Of a DNA stretch of 64,000 nucleotides, positions 1 through 8,488 are shown piece by piece (the first letter of the stretch is position 1; the number at the start of each line of letters is the position of its first letter). Below the pieces are notes generated by a model that saw only the letters and a list, made by a program, of their open reading frames with translations, had not been told where the DNA came from and ran no database searches. The position numbers were made by a program, and so were the translations under genes. This DNA comes from Leptotrichia sp. oral taxon 498 (GTDB lineage Bacteria > Fusobacteriota > Fusobacteriia > Fusobacteriales > Leptotrichiaceae), in the NCBI RefSeq assembly GCF_002240055.1, contig NZ_CP016753.1:1426001-1490000 (forward strand), in the 5' to 3' direction.

Positions 1-22
1 AATCTTAAATATTATAAAAAAA

Positions 23-58
23 TAAAAAATCCCGTTTAGAATTTTAAAGGGATTTTTA
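23..58 (-). terminator. Rho-independent terminator of the carbonic-anhydrase-like gene
   Basis: An AAAATCCC / GGGATTTT inverted repeat lies just past the stop codon at 85-87. Read on the minus strand the hairpin is followed by a T-rich run, so it should end leftward transcription. Confidence 0.7.
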
Positions 59-84
59 TTTTAATTATTTATTTTTCTACTTCT

Positions 85-465
85 CTAATTTTTCTTAAAA
101 TCAGATAAAACTTCAACTTTTCCGTCTTCATAGACAAATAAGCCAGTCACAGCTTCGTGGGGCAAATCAAAATGCATTTTTTCTGAAGCTTGAATTATGT
201 AATTTTTTTGAGTTTCATCGTCTATTGGGCATCCTGCACAGTCACTGTGTCCAGCGATGAAGATGTGATCAGATTTATGTTTTTTGACAGAAATCAGAAC
301 GACTTTATCTTCCACAGATTTTAAGTAATCTTCGTATACAATTTTATTTACAGGTCCAGCATCTGTAATTGTATCTACATAATTATATTTATAATTATTT
401 CTTATATATTCATTTATAATATGAATAAATCTTCCGTCCATACAGCAGATTAATGTGCAAAACAT
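85..465 (-). CDS. Small beta-carbonic-anhydrase-like protein
   Basis: This 126-residue protein carries the zinc-site pattern of beta-carbonic anhydrases in short form: CMDGR near the N-terminus (the Cys-Asp-x-Arg dyad) and GHSDC in the middle (His and Cys ligands). It is well below the usual length of about 190-220 residues and looks like the short 'carbonic anhydrase-like' proteins of Firmicutes and Fusobacteria. The N-terminal start is preceded by a good GGAGAAAA ribosome site. It probably binds zinc, but CO2 hydration activity is not certain because the family includes inactive members. It is followed by its own terminator. Confidence 0.7.
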   Translation of the reverse strand: MFCTLICCMDGRFIHIINEYIRNNYKYNYVDTITDAGPVNKIVYEDYLKSVEDKVVLISVKKHKSDHIFIAGHSDCAGCPIDDETQKNYIIQASEKMHFDLPHEAVTGLFVYEDGKVEVLSDFKKN

Positions 466-526
466 ATTTTTTCTCCTTTTTTATGTTTTTTATTTAATTT
501 TCAAATTTTTATAATTTAAGTTTAAA

Positions 527-1291
527 TTATTTTACTTCTGTTGCCTGTGGATAAATATCTTTTATGTCATTTATTATTTTGTTCACTTTTCCCCATAAAA
601 CATCTTCTTTTTGTCTATTTCCTTTTACAGCAACTCTCACATGCACACATTTTTCTTTGGCATATGGTGCAACTGTTGGATTGGTCATCTGAAAATAATC
701 TTTTAATCTATCATCAATTTTCCCTTCAGGAACGCCTTTTATCTCTAAAGTTTTCATAAGTAAAATTGAATCGGAATATTTCTTTAAAAGCGGCAATGCG
801 TAATCGTCTAGCATAGCAGTCATTTCTTTTGGCGGACCAGGTAAAATTATTATTTTTTTTTCATTTTTTTCAAAAAAACATCCTGGCGCAAGACCGACTT
901 CATTTTCCAGAAGAACGGATCCTTTTAAAATTGAAGCTTCTTTTTCTGCGCCGCTTGCCACTTCAAAAAAACCACGCTCGTTGTATTTTTTTATAATTAA
1001 ATCATAATATTTTTGTATCATTTCTAAGTCAACATTAAAATAATTGGCGACAACTTCTTTCGTGATGTCATCAATCGTAGGTCCAAGTCCTCCAGTTGTA
1101 ATGACCAAATCCACTCTGTTAAATGCAATCTTAAGACATTCTTTTAATCTTTCAAAATTATCTCCAACAGTAGTTTGGTAATATAAATCAATTCCTATAT
1201 CTGTAAATTTTTTGGAAATATATTGTGAATTTGTGTTGACGATATCTCCAACAAGTAGTTCTGTTCCCACGCAAATAATTTCTGCTTTCAT
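527..1291 (-). CDS. CinA-type MoaB/Mog-domain protein (N-terminal domain only)
   Basis: The 254-residue product has the CinA N-terminal (MoCF/MoaB-like) fold: KAEIICVGTELLVGDIVNTN at the start, TTGGLGPTIDDITKE, and LPGPPKEM. The start at 1291 is chosen over an upstream ATG at 1333 because GGGAG sits eight bases before it and the family begins at this point. Full-length CinA has a second C-terminal nicotinamide-nucleotide amidase domain, which is absent here; the gene ends with the first domain. The CinA N-terminal domain is associated with NAD-related pyrophosphatase activity in other bacteria. The deamidase half may be encoded elsewhere. Confidence 0.8.
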   Translation of the reverse strand: MKAEIICVGTELLVGDIVNTNSQYISKKFTDIGIDLYYQTTVGDNFERLKECLKIAFNRVDLVITTGGLGPTIDDITKEVVANYFNVDLEMIQKYYDLIIKKYNERGFFEVASGAEKEASILKGSVLLENEVGLAPGCFFEKNEKKIIILPGPPKEMTAMLDDYALPLLKKYSDSILLMKTLEIKGVPEGKIDDRLKDYFQMTNPTVAPYAKEKCVHVRVAVKGNRQKEDVLWGKVNKIINDIKDIYPQATEVK

Positions 1292-1359
1292 TATTTTCTC
1301 CCATTTTTTGTTTATATATTTTTTATATTTCAAAAATAATTATTTATTTTTTCAAAGTT

Positions 1360-1388
1360 ATTATATCACAATAAATCGTTTGGCACAA
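1360..1388 (-). promoter_or_regulatory. Sigma-70-type promoter for the cinA-like gene
   Basis: On the minus strand TTGTGC is followed by 17 bases and TATAAT, with the -10 about 70 bases upstream of the start at 1291. Confidence 0.5.
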
Positions 1389-1447
1389 TATTTTCATTTT
1401 TTGAAAAAATTGAGTAAAATGGCGAGAAACAAATGAAAAAATGTCTG

Positions 1448-1476
1448 TGGACAAAAAATAAAAAATAAGTTATAAT
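1448..1476 (+). promoter_or_regulatory. Sigma-70-type promoter for the lysR gene
   Basis: TGGACA, a 17-base spacer and TATAAT lie about 30 bases before the LysR start at 1509. It diverges from the cinA-like promoter. Confidence 0.55.
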
Positions 1477-1508
1477 ATAAACAAAATATATGATTGGAGA
1501 AGGTTTGA

Positions 1509-2426
1509 ATGGATATACATCATTTGAAAATTTTTTTTGAAGCATGTCGGGAAAAAAGCTTTACAAAAGCAGCAAAAAAACTGTATATTAGTCAATCAGC
1601 GGTGTCTATACAAATAAAAAAATTGGAAACAAAATTAGATATACAACTTATCGAAAGAAATTCAAAAAATTTTAAGTTGACATTTGCAGGAAAAGAACTG
1701 TATCGAATGTCTAAAGATGTCTTTGATAAAATTTTGCGAATGGAAACAGAGATGCAAAGAATTGCTTATTATGGCAAAGGAAAAATTTCAATTGGAGCAA
1801 CTCACAATATTGGGGAACCGGTTTTACCTAAAATAATGGTTGAGTTTAAAAAGAAATATCCTGAAATAGAGTTTGACTTATATATAAAAAATAGAGAATC
1901 TCTTATGCGTCATTTGAAAGAAGGAACAGTTGATGTAGCTTTAATGGAAGAATATTTTATTGAAGATAAGGAACTGAAAATTATTGAAACTGAAGAATAT
2001 CCATTCGTGGTTGTCGCAGGGACTCAGATTTTCGATTATGAAGAGTTAAAAAATTTAAAATTGTTAAAGCGAGATACAATACTTACAAATAAGTATTTGG
2101 ATTTATTTGAGAAAATTATCGGTTTTAATTTAGAAGATCGAATTGTAATTAATGGAAGTATCGAAACGATGAAAAATATGATAAAAAATGGAATTGGATT
2201 TGCAGTGCTTCCTTATTACAGCGTTTATGAAGAAATACTTCGAGGAACATTAAAAATTGTTCATAGTTTTGAGAAATGGGAAGAAAAATTTCAAATTGTG
2301 TATATAAAAGAAAATAGCGAAAAAGAAGGAATTGAGAAATTTGTAAATTTTGTGAAAGATTATAAAATTAATGGGAATTATTCTGACGAAAAAATAAATG
2401 ATCTGATATTTAAAAATTTTGAATAA
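1509..2426 (+). CDS. LysR-family transcriptional regulator
   Basis: The 305-residue protein has the LysR layout: a winged helix-turn-helix at residues 1-60 (FTKAAKKLYISQSAVSIQIKKLE is the recognition helix region), a linker helix, and a two-lobed periplasmic-binding-like effector domain from about residue 90. Length is normal. A GGAG ribosome site precedes the ATG. It resembles CysL/CysB-type members, but the ligand cannot be read from sequence. LysR proteins often control a divergent neighbour; here that is the cinA-like gene. The adjacent gmhA is separated by 159 AT-rich bases. Confidence 0.85.
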   Translation: MDIHHLKIFFEACREKSFTKAAKKLYISQSAVSIQIKKLETKLDIQLIERNSKNFKLTFAGKELYRMSKDVFDKILRMETEMQRIAYYGKGKISIGATHNIGEPVLPKIMVEFKKKYPEIEFDLYIKNRESLMRHLKEGTVDVALMEEYFIEDKELKIIETEEYPFVVVAGTQIFDYEELKNLKLLKRDTILTNKYLDLFEKIIGFNLEDRIVINGSIETMKNMIKNGIGFAVLPYYSVYEEILRGTLKIVHSFEKWEEKFQIVYIKENSEKEGIEKFVNFVKDYKINGNYSDEKINDLIFKNFE

Positions 2427-2585
2427 TAATTTAATCTTATTTGTTGTTGCAGTACAGTTAAATTTCTATAAACTTTTTAAAATAAAAAATAAAAATTTTT
2501 TAGAAGTATAATATTTGAAATATAATTTTTAAGATAAGTTTTAAAATTTATTTTAAATAAATTTTTAAATCTGGAGGTAAAATAA

Positions 2586-3170
2586 ATGTTAAAAGGAAAT
2601 ATAAAAAATTCATATTTAACAGCTTACAAAACTGTCAAAAATTTTGTGGAAAATGACGAGAATATTGAAAAAACGGTTAAAATTTCAGAAGAGTTGGCAG
2701 CTGCTTACAGAGATGGAAAAAAGTCGTTGATTGCTGGAAATGGTGGAAGTAATTGTGATGCCATGCATTTTGCAGAAGAATTTACAGGAAGATTTAGAAG
2801 TGATAGACGTGCTTTGCCGTCGATTAGCATAAGTGACAGTTCACACATCACCTGTGTTGGAAATGATTTTGGATTTAATTTTATTTTTGCAAAAGGAGTG
2901 GAAGCCTTTAGTCAAGAAGGAGATTTTTTCTTTGGAATCTCAACTTCAGGAAACTCTCAAAATATTATTGAAGCAATGAAAGTGGCAAAAGAAAAAGGTT
3001 TAAAAACAGTTGCACTTTTGGGAAAAGATGGCGGAAAATTAAAAGGTGTGTGTGATTATGAATTTATTATTCCAGGAGAAACTTCCGACAGAATTCAAGA
3101 AGTTCATATGATGATTTTACATATTATTATTGAAGGAGTGGAAAGAATTTTATTTCCAGAAAATTATTAA
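2586..3170 (+). CDS. gmhA: Phosphoheptose isomerase (GmhA-like, SIS domain)
   Basis: GmhA converts sedoheptulose 7-phosphate to glycero-manno-heptose 7-phosphate, the first step in making heptose for lipopolysaccharide. The 194-residue length matches. The SIS signature is visible: GNGGSNCDAMHFAEEFTGRF (with the conserved Glu), FGISTSGNSQNI (phosphate loop), and QEVHMMILH near the C-terminus with the catalytic His. A DiaA-type SIS protein is an alternative, but GRFxxxRxxLPSIS favours GmhA. The ribosome site is GGAGG. A possible TATAAT -10 lies at about 2507. It indicates a Gram-negative envelope, as in Fusobacteriota. Confidence 0.85.
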   Translation: MLKGNIKNSYLTAYKTVKNFVENDENIEKTVKISEELAAAYRDGKKSLIAGNGGSNCDAMHFAEEFTGRFRSDRRALPSISISDSSHITCVGNDFGFNFIFAKGVEAFSQEGDFFFGISTSGNSQNIIEAMKVAKEKGLKTVALLGKDGGKLKGVCDYEFIIPGETSDRIQEVHMMILHIIIEGVERILFPENY

Positions 3171-3240
3171 TAAATTTATTTTTCAATTTAAAGCATAAAT
3201 GAAATATATGTATTTATATAAAATTTATATATTTAAATTA

Positions 3241-3269
3241 TTGAAATTTTGTGAAAAATATGGTATATT
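3241..3269 (+). promoter_or_regulatory. Promoter of the arginine operon leader
   Basis: TTGAAA, a 17-base spacer and TATATT. Transcription would start near 3276, leaving about 34 bases before the leader peptide ATG. Confidence 0.6.
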
Positions 3270-3309
3270 AGTGTTGTAAAATAAATTAAATGGAATGGAG
3301 TGAAATATT

Positions 3310-3390
3310 ATGAAATTAGTTAGAAGGATAAGGGAAAGAAAAATAATGACAATTTATTTGTGCAATCCTTTATCATTGCTAATTTTTTAA
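3310..3390 (+). CDS. Arg-rich leader peptide of the arginine operon
   Basis: A 26-codon reading frame starts MKLVRRIRERK, with four Arg codons (AGA, AGG, AGG, AGA) among codons 5-10. GGAG lies about nine bases before the ATG and a promoter lies just upstream. It ends 140 bases before argC, and two terminator-like hairpins intervene. The arrangement of promoter, short peptide with clustered codons for the end product, then terminators and the biosynthetic operon is the classic attenuator layout. Ribosome stalling at Arg codons when charged tRNA-Arg is scarce would permit read-through. The function is inferred from position and codon content. AT-rich genomes use AGA freely, so the cluster could in principle be chance. 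Confidence 0.6.
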   Translation: MKLVRRIRERKIMTIYLCNPLSLLIF

Positions 3391-3412
3391 TATTTTTTAG
3401 GAATATAATATA

Positions 3413-3447
3413 AAAGTCAGTAATTTTGAGGTTGCTGGCTTTTTTTC
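3413..3447 (+). terminator. Attenuator terminator T1 upstream of argC
   Basis: AAAGTCAG pairs with CTGGCTTT (8 bp including one G-U) around a 14-base loop and is followed by a run of seven T in total. A competing pairing is visible: leader bases 3366-3381 (within codons 19-24 of the leader peptide) can pair with 3419-3431 in the T1 5' arm and loop, which would act as an antiterminator while a ribosome is stalled on the Arg codons. Confidence 0.6.
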
Positions 3448-3470
3448 CTTTAATTTAAAAATATTTAAAG

Positions 3471-3498
3471 AAAAAGGCCTAAAAAAATAGGCTTTTTT
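3471..3498 (+). terminator. Second terminator-like hairpin upstream of argC
   Basis: AAAAAGGCCTA and TAGGCTTTTT form a hairpin with one bulged G, followed by a T run ending about 33 bases before the argC start. It may back up T1 or be part of the same attenuation switch. Confidence 0.5.
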
Positions 3499-3530
3499 TA
3501 TTTAAAATAAAAAAGTAGGAGGAGAAAGAG

Positions 3531-4580
3531 ATGATAAAAGCAGGAATTGTAGGAGCAACAGGGTATGCAGGACAGCAGTTATTATGGATTTTAAATAATC
3601 ACAAAGAAGTGAAAGTGGAATTTATTTCATCGCATTCATTTGCAGGAGAGAATATTGGAAATATTTATAAAAATTATAAAAAATATTTTGAAAAAAAATT
3701 GATTTCGTTGGAAGAAATTAAAGAAAATCTGGATAAAATAGATGTACTATTTTTAGCACTGCCTCATGGAATGTCAGAAAAGATAACAAAATCAGCGCTT
3801 GAAAATAATGTAAAAGTTATAGATTTGGGAGCAGATTTTAGATTAGATGATTCAGAAATTTATGAAAAATGGTATAAAGTGAAACATAATTATCCAGAAA
3901 TCAATAAAAATGCGGTTTATGGTCTTCCAGAACTTTATAAGGAAAAAATTAAAAATACGAAAGTTGTGGCTTCACCTGGATGTTATCCCACTTCTGCTAT
4001 TTTAGGCGTGGCACCGTTATTAAAAAATGGAATTATTGATACGAAAAAAATTGTTGTTGACTCAAAGTCAGGAGTTTCAGGGGCTGGAAGAAGTGCTAAA
4101 TTGGATTTGATTTATGCTGAAGTAAATGAAAATTTTAAGGCTTATAATGTTTTGAAGCATAGACATACACCTGAAATAAAGCAAGAGATGGATAAATTAG
4201 CGAATGGGAATATTAATTTAGTATTTACTCCGCATTTGTTGCCGATAAATAGAGGGATTCTTTCGACAATTTATTTAGATGTGAAGGATGAATTTAAGGA
4301 AAGTTTGACGGAAGAAAAAATTTATGAAATTTATAATGAATTTTATAAAAATGAGTATTTTGTGAGAGTTACTGAAAATTTGCCAGAGATAAAAAATGTG
4401 AAAAATAGTAATATTTGTGAGATTGGGGTTCGATATGACAAGGAATTTGGGAACATCGTTGTAGTATCAGCAATTGATAATTTGATAAAAGGGGCTGGTG
4501 GACAGGCGGTTCAGAGTATGAACATTTTATTTGGATTTGAAGAAAATGAAGGATTGGAATTTTTGTCGATGTATTTATAA
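3531..4580 (+). CDS. argC: N-acetyl-gamma-glutamyl-phosphate reductase
   Basis: ArgC reduces N-acetylglutamyl phosphate to the semialdehyde with NADPH, the third step of arginine synthesis. The 349-residue protein opens with the nucleotide-binding loop GIVGATGYAGQQLL and contains ASPGCYPTSAILG with the catalytic cysteine, plus HRHTPEI and the C-terminal DNLIKGAGGQAVQSMN signature. The ribosome site is AGGAGGAG. It is the first gene of an argC-J-B-D-(secreted protein)-F cluster and sits behind the putative attenuator. Confidence 0.95.
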   Translation: MIKAGIVGATGYAGQQLLWILNNHKEVKVEFISSHSFAGENIGNIYKNYKKYFEKKLISLEEIKENLDKIDVLFLALPHGMSEKITKSALENNVKVIDLGADFRLDDSEIYEKWYKVKHNYPEINKNAVYGLPELYKEKIKNTKVVASPGCYPTSAILGVAPLLKNGIIDTKKIVVDSKSGVSGAGRSAKLDLIYAEVNENFKAYNVLKHRHTPEIKQEMDKLANGNINLVFTPHLLPINRGILSTIYLDVKDEFKESLTEEKIYEIYNEFYKNEYFVRVTENLPEIKNVKNSNICEIGVRYDKEFGNIVVVSAIDNLIKGAGGQAVQSMNILFGFEENEGLEFLSMYL

Positions 4581-4694
4581 AAATATTTTGTTAATAAGAT
4601 TTTATTAATAGGATTTTACAGATAAAAAAGAAAGGAGCGTGTGATTTATAATTTTTAGAAAATAATTGAAAATTATTTATCATACAAAAGTTAT

Positions 4695-5915
4695 ATGAAA
4701 ATAATAGAGAATGGTACGATTACTGACGTTAAAGGGATTAAAGCAACTGGAATATCGGCAAAATTGAAAAAGAGCGGGAAAAAAGATATGGCTTTGATTT
4801 ATAGTGAAGAAAAGGCGGTTTCGGCTGCAGTTTTTACAAAAAATTTAGCAAAAGCTGCACCAATTATTTTGGATATCAAACATATAAAAAATGAGAATAC
4901 ACAGGCGATCGTGGTAAATAGTGGGAATGCAAATTCTTGCACGGGGGATACTGGACTTGCAAATGCTAAAAAGATGACTGAGCTGGTTGCGAATAAATTG
5001 GGACTTAAAGCTGAGGAAGTTTTGGTTCAGTCGACTGGGATTATTGGAGTTCAGCTTGATATGGAAAAAATTGAGAATGGGATTGAGAAAGTTGTGGAAA
5101 ACTTGTCGGAAGATGGCGGAATTGATGCGGCTACTGCGATTATGACGACTGACACTTTTGTTAAGCAGATTTGCTTGGAAATTGAGATTGCTGGGAAAAA
5201 GGCGAAAGTGGCTGGAATGTGTAAAGGTTCTGGAATGATTCATCCAAATATGGCGACAATGCTTTCATTTACTGTAACTGATGTGAATATTGAAAAATCA
5301 CTGTTGCAAAAAATGTTTTCTGAAATTGCTGACAATACTTTCAATATGATTTCAGTCGATGGAGATACGAGCACAAACGATATGGCTTGTGTTTTGGCGA
5401 ACGGACTTGCAGGGAATGAAAAAATTGTTGATAAAAATTCAGCTGGATATGATGAGTTTAAAAAGGCGTTATATAAAGTGAATGAAGAATTGGCAAAATT
5501 AATTGCGAAAGACGGAGAAGGTGCGACAAAGTTGATTCAAGTTACAACAAATGGGGCGAAAACGCTGGAAGATGCGAAAAAAGTTTCAAAATCAGTTATC
5601 ACTTCAAGTCTTTTCAAAGCGGCAGTTTTTGGTGGCGACCCAAATTGGGGAAGAATTTTGTGTGCGGTTGGATATTCAGAAGCTGATTTGATGATTGATA
5701 AAGTTAATATTTTCTTAAAAGCTGGAAATGATATGGTTCAAGTTGCAAAAAATGGGATGGCACAGGAGTTTGATGTTCCAAAAGCTGAGAAAATTTTGAA
5801 GGCTGAAACCGTTGAAATAATTATTGAATTAAATGATGGGGAGTTTGAAGCGACTGCTTGGGGATGTGATTTGAGTTATGATTATGTGAAAATTAATGCG
5901 GAGTATCATACTTAA
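4695..5915 (+). CDS. argJ: Bifunctional ornithine acetyltransferase / N-acetylglutamate synthase
   Basis: ArgJ moves the acetyl group from N-acetylornithine to glutamate, recycling acetate in the cyclic arginine pathway. The 406-residue protein contains the self-cleavage site HPNMATMLSF, with the Ala187-Thr188 bond giving alpha and beta chains and Thr188 as nucleophile. The VNSGNANSCTG motif near residue 75 and GGDPNWGRIL near the C-terminus also match. The ATG at 4695 has no good ribosome site directly before it; AAAGGAG lies about 55 bases upstream. Translation may depend on coupling or a weak site. Whether it also makes N-acetylglutamate from acetyl-CoA cannot be told; no argA is seen here. 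Confidence 0.93.
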   Translation: MKIIENGTITDVKGIKATGISAKLKKSGKKDMALIYSEEKAVSAAVFTKNLAKAAPIILDIKHIKNENTQAIVVNSGNANSCTGDTGLANAKKMTELVANKLGLKAEEVLVQSTGIIGVQLDMEKIENGIEKVVENLSEDGGIDAATAIMTTDTFVKQICLEIEIAGKKAKVAGMCKGSGMIHPNMATMLSFTVTDVNIEKSLLQKMFSEIADNTFNMISVDGDTSTNDMACVLANGLAGNEKIVDKNSAGYDEFKKALYKVNEELAKLIAKDGEGATKLIQVTTNGAKTLEDAKKVSKSVITSSLFKAAVFGGDPNWGRILCAVGYSEADLMIDKVNIFLKAGNDMVQVAKNGMAQEFDVPKAEKILKAETVEIIIELNDGEFEATAWGCDLSYDYVKINAEYHT

Positions 5916-6060
5916 TAATTTTTAAAATAAAATTTATGATTTTAAGAATTTTTTATTAGTAAACTTTTCAAGATAAATTTTGAAAAAAATTATTTTTAAA
6001 ATTAAATTTTTGAAAAATTCAAAAAATGAGAAAAATTCTAATAATAAGGAAAGGAAAAAT

Positions 6061-6951
6061 ATGATTTCAAATTTAGATAAAGCAAAAATTTTGGTAAAGG
6101 CGTTGCCGCTTATAAAAAAGTATCATAATAAAACGATTGTGATTAAATATGGTGGAAGTGCGATGGTCAATCCTGTTGCACGAGAGCAGTTTATTCAAGA
6201 TGTAGTTCTTATGAAGTATGTTGGGATAAATCCTGTGATTGTGCACGGTGGAGGGCCTGAGATAAACGAGATGCTTCAAAAAATTGGGAAAGAGAGCAAA
6301 TTTGTTGCAGGAAATCGTGTGACTGATGAAGAAACGATGGAAATTGTGGAAATGGTGTTATCTGGGAAAGTCAATAAAGGAATTGTGTCGGACATCAATA
6401 AATATGGTGGGAAAGCTGTTGGTCTAAGTGGAAAAGACGGAAATATGGTGTTTGTTGAGAAGAAGTTTGTTGAAGTTGATGGAGAAAAGATTGATATTGG
6501 GTTTGTCGGAGAGATTAAGGAAATTAATACGGAAGTTATAAAATTGTTGGAGATGAATGATGCAATTCCTGTGATTTCATCGATTGGAGTAGACAAAAAT
6601 GGTCAGACATACAATATTAATGCGGATTATGTGGCAGGTGCGATTGCTGGGAAATTACAGGCGGATAGATTGATATTTTTGACAGATGTTGATGGAATCT
6701 TGCTTGACTACAATGATAAACAGACACTTATTGATGAAATTGATGTGGAAAATGTGAACGATTTAATCGAGCGAGGAATTATTAGTGGCGGAATGTTGCC
6801 AAAAGTTACGACTTGCTTGAATGCAATTAAAAATGGCGTGGAAAATGTTGTTATTCTAAATGGAAAATTGGAACATTCTGTGATTCTTGAGTTGTTTACA
6901 GTCGAAGGAGCTGGAACATTGATTAAGAAAGATGAAAATTTAGAGAGTTAA
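6061..6951 (+). CDS. argB: Acetylglutamate kinase
   Basis: ArgB phosphorylates N-acetylglutamate. The 296-residue protein has the amino-acid-kinase signatures TIVIKYGGSAMVNP, VIVHGGGPEINEML, and LTDVDGILLD followed by GGMLPKV. An in-frame TTG upstream at 5980 would add 27 Lys/Asn-rich residues, but AAGGAAAGGA lies just before the ATG at 6061 and the family starts there. An Arg-feedback N-terminal helix, found in hexameric versions, cannot be excluded: MISNLDKAKILVKALPLI fits one. Confidence 0.93.
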   Translation: MISNLDKAKILVKALPLIKKYHNKTIVIKYGGSAMVNPVAREQFIQDVVLMKYVGINPVIVHGGGPEINEMLQKIGKESKFVAGNRVTDEETMEIVEMVLSGKVNKGIVSDINKYGGKAVGLSGKDGNMVFVEKKFVEVDGEKIDIGFVGEIKEINTEVIKLLEMNDAIPVISSIGVDKNGQTYNINADYVAGAIAGKLQADRLIFLTDVDGILLDYNDKQTLIDEIDVENVNDLIERGIISGGMLPKVTTCLNAIKNGVENVVILNGKLEHSVILELFTVEGAGTLIKKDENLES

Positions 6952-7049
6952 AATTATTTGAGAAAGTAAAAATATCTCAAAAGATTTTGAAGTTGAAAAT
7001 TAGAAAATTATCGAATATTTTCCAAAAAAATTAAGAGGGAAGTGATTAA

Positions 7050-8237
7050 ATGTTATTAAATGTGTATAGCCGTTATAATAAAATATTTGAAAAAGGAAAA
7101 GGGACGTATATTTACGACAATGAAGGGAATGAATATTTAGATTTTGTATCAGGAATTTCAGTAAATTGCTTGGGACACGCAAGTCCTGTGATTACAAAGG
7201 CTTTGACGGAGCAGAGTCAAAAACTGGTGCATATTTCTAATTTGTATTACAGTCAGCCACAATTGGATTTGGCGAATAAACTTACTGAAAATAGTGAAAT
7301 GGAGAGTGTTTTTTTTACAAATAGTGGAACTGAAGCGATTGAGTTGGCTTTAAAAATTGCTCGAAAATATGGGAATAATTTGTCGTACGATGAAAATGGA
7401 AATAAAATTGCTGATAAAACGGAAATAATTTATATGAAAAATTCATTTCATGGAAGAAGTACTGGAGCCTTGGCAGTCACTGGTCAGCCAAAGTATCAAA
7501 AACCGTTTGAGCCGTTGATGAAAAATGTTACAGAATGTAATTTTAATAATGTTAAAGATTTAAAAGCAAAAGTAAGTGAGAAAACTGCCGCCATTATTTT
7601 AGAGCCAATTCAAGGAGAAAGCGGACTTGAGAGTGCTACTCCTGAATTTATGGAAGCTATAAAAGAATTGAGCAAAAAATATGATACACTTGTGATTTTC
7701 GACGAAATTCAATGCGGAATGGGAAGAACTGGGAAACTATTTGCCTATGAAAATTTTGATTTGGTGCCAGATATAGTTACAATCGCAAAATCGCTTGGTG
7801 GCGGAGTTCCAATTGGAGCTTGTCTGACAAAAGGGAAAGCAAATGATGTGCTAGTTCCTGGCGACCACGGTTCTACTTATGGTGGAAATCCTTTGGTTTG
7901 TGCCGTTGCAAATGCTGTTTTACACGAATTAATTGACAACAAATTAATTGAAAAAAATGTTGTGGAAAAGGGTCAATATTCTGTGGAAAAATTGGAAAAA
8001 TTAAAGGAAAAATTCGATTTTATCGAAGAAATTCGTGGAAAAGGACTTCTTTTGGGAATAAAATTTGATGAGAAAAAAGTTTTGGCAAAAGATGTTGTTT
8101 CAAAAGCACTAGAAAATGGGTTGTTGCTAGTTGGAGCTGGAAATAATGTTGTGAGATTTTTTCCGCCGTTTAATGTGACAGATGGGGAAATTGACAAAGC
8201 TGTTTCAATTTTGGAAAAAGTTTTGGAAATATTTTAA
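7050..8237 (+). CDS. argD: Acetylornithine aminotransferase
   Basis: ArgD is a PLP-dependent class-III transaminase that makes N-acetylornithine from the semialdehyde. The 395-residue length is typical. Visible motifs are GISVNCLGHASP, NSGTEAIELALKIAR, FHGRSTGALAVTG, VIFDEIQCGMGRTGK, and AKSLGGGVPIGA with the PLP-binding lysine. It follows argB by 98 bases with a GAGGGAAG ribosome site. Confidence 0.94.
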   Translation: MLLNVYSRYNKIFEKGKGTYIYDNEGNEYLDFVSGISVNCLGHASPVITKALTEQSQKLVHISNLYYSQPQLDLANKLTENSEMESVFFTNSGTEAIELALKIARKYGNNLSYDENGNKIADKTEIIYMKNSFHGRSTGALAVTGQPKYQKPFEPLMKNVTECNFNNVKDLKAKVSEKTAAIILEPIQGESGLESATPEFMEAIKELSKKYDTLVIFDEIQCGMGRTGKLFAYENFDLVPDIVTIAKSLGGGVPIGACLTKGKANDVLVPGDHGSTYGGNPLVCAVANAVLHELIDNKLIEKNVVEKGQYSVEKLEKLKEKFDFIEEIRGKGLLLGIKFDEKKVLAKDVVSKALENGLLLVGAGNNVVRFFPPFNVTDGEIDKAVSILEKVLEIF

Positions 8238-8488
8238 TTTTTTAGAAATTTTTGATAACTCAATTTTTGATTTTGTTACGATTCAAGTTCCATTTTTTTA
8301 TAATATTGTTGCATTAAATTTTTAATTTTTAAAACAATAGTAATTTCTGAATGATTCTATTTCAAAAGACAAAAGTTTTCGAAAAAATTTCTTTTTAGTA
8401 ATTGCAAATTATAATTGTAAATTAAAAATTATTAAGGTAAAATTATATTGAAAGAATGAAAAAATTTAGAGTTAAAGGGGAGATTTTT

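Noticed and set aside
541..759. Plus-strand frame over the cinA-like gene
   Set aside because: A shadow of the real minus-strand gene with no start signal.
1212..1436. 74-codon plus-strand frame near the cinA-like start
   Set aside because: It overlaps divergent promoters and a real minus-strand start, with no ribosome site.
4845..5243. 132-codon minus-strand open frame inside argJ
   Set aside because: It is wholly within argJ, rich in Asn/Ser/His as expected of an antisense shadow, and has no ribosome site or known motif.
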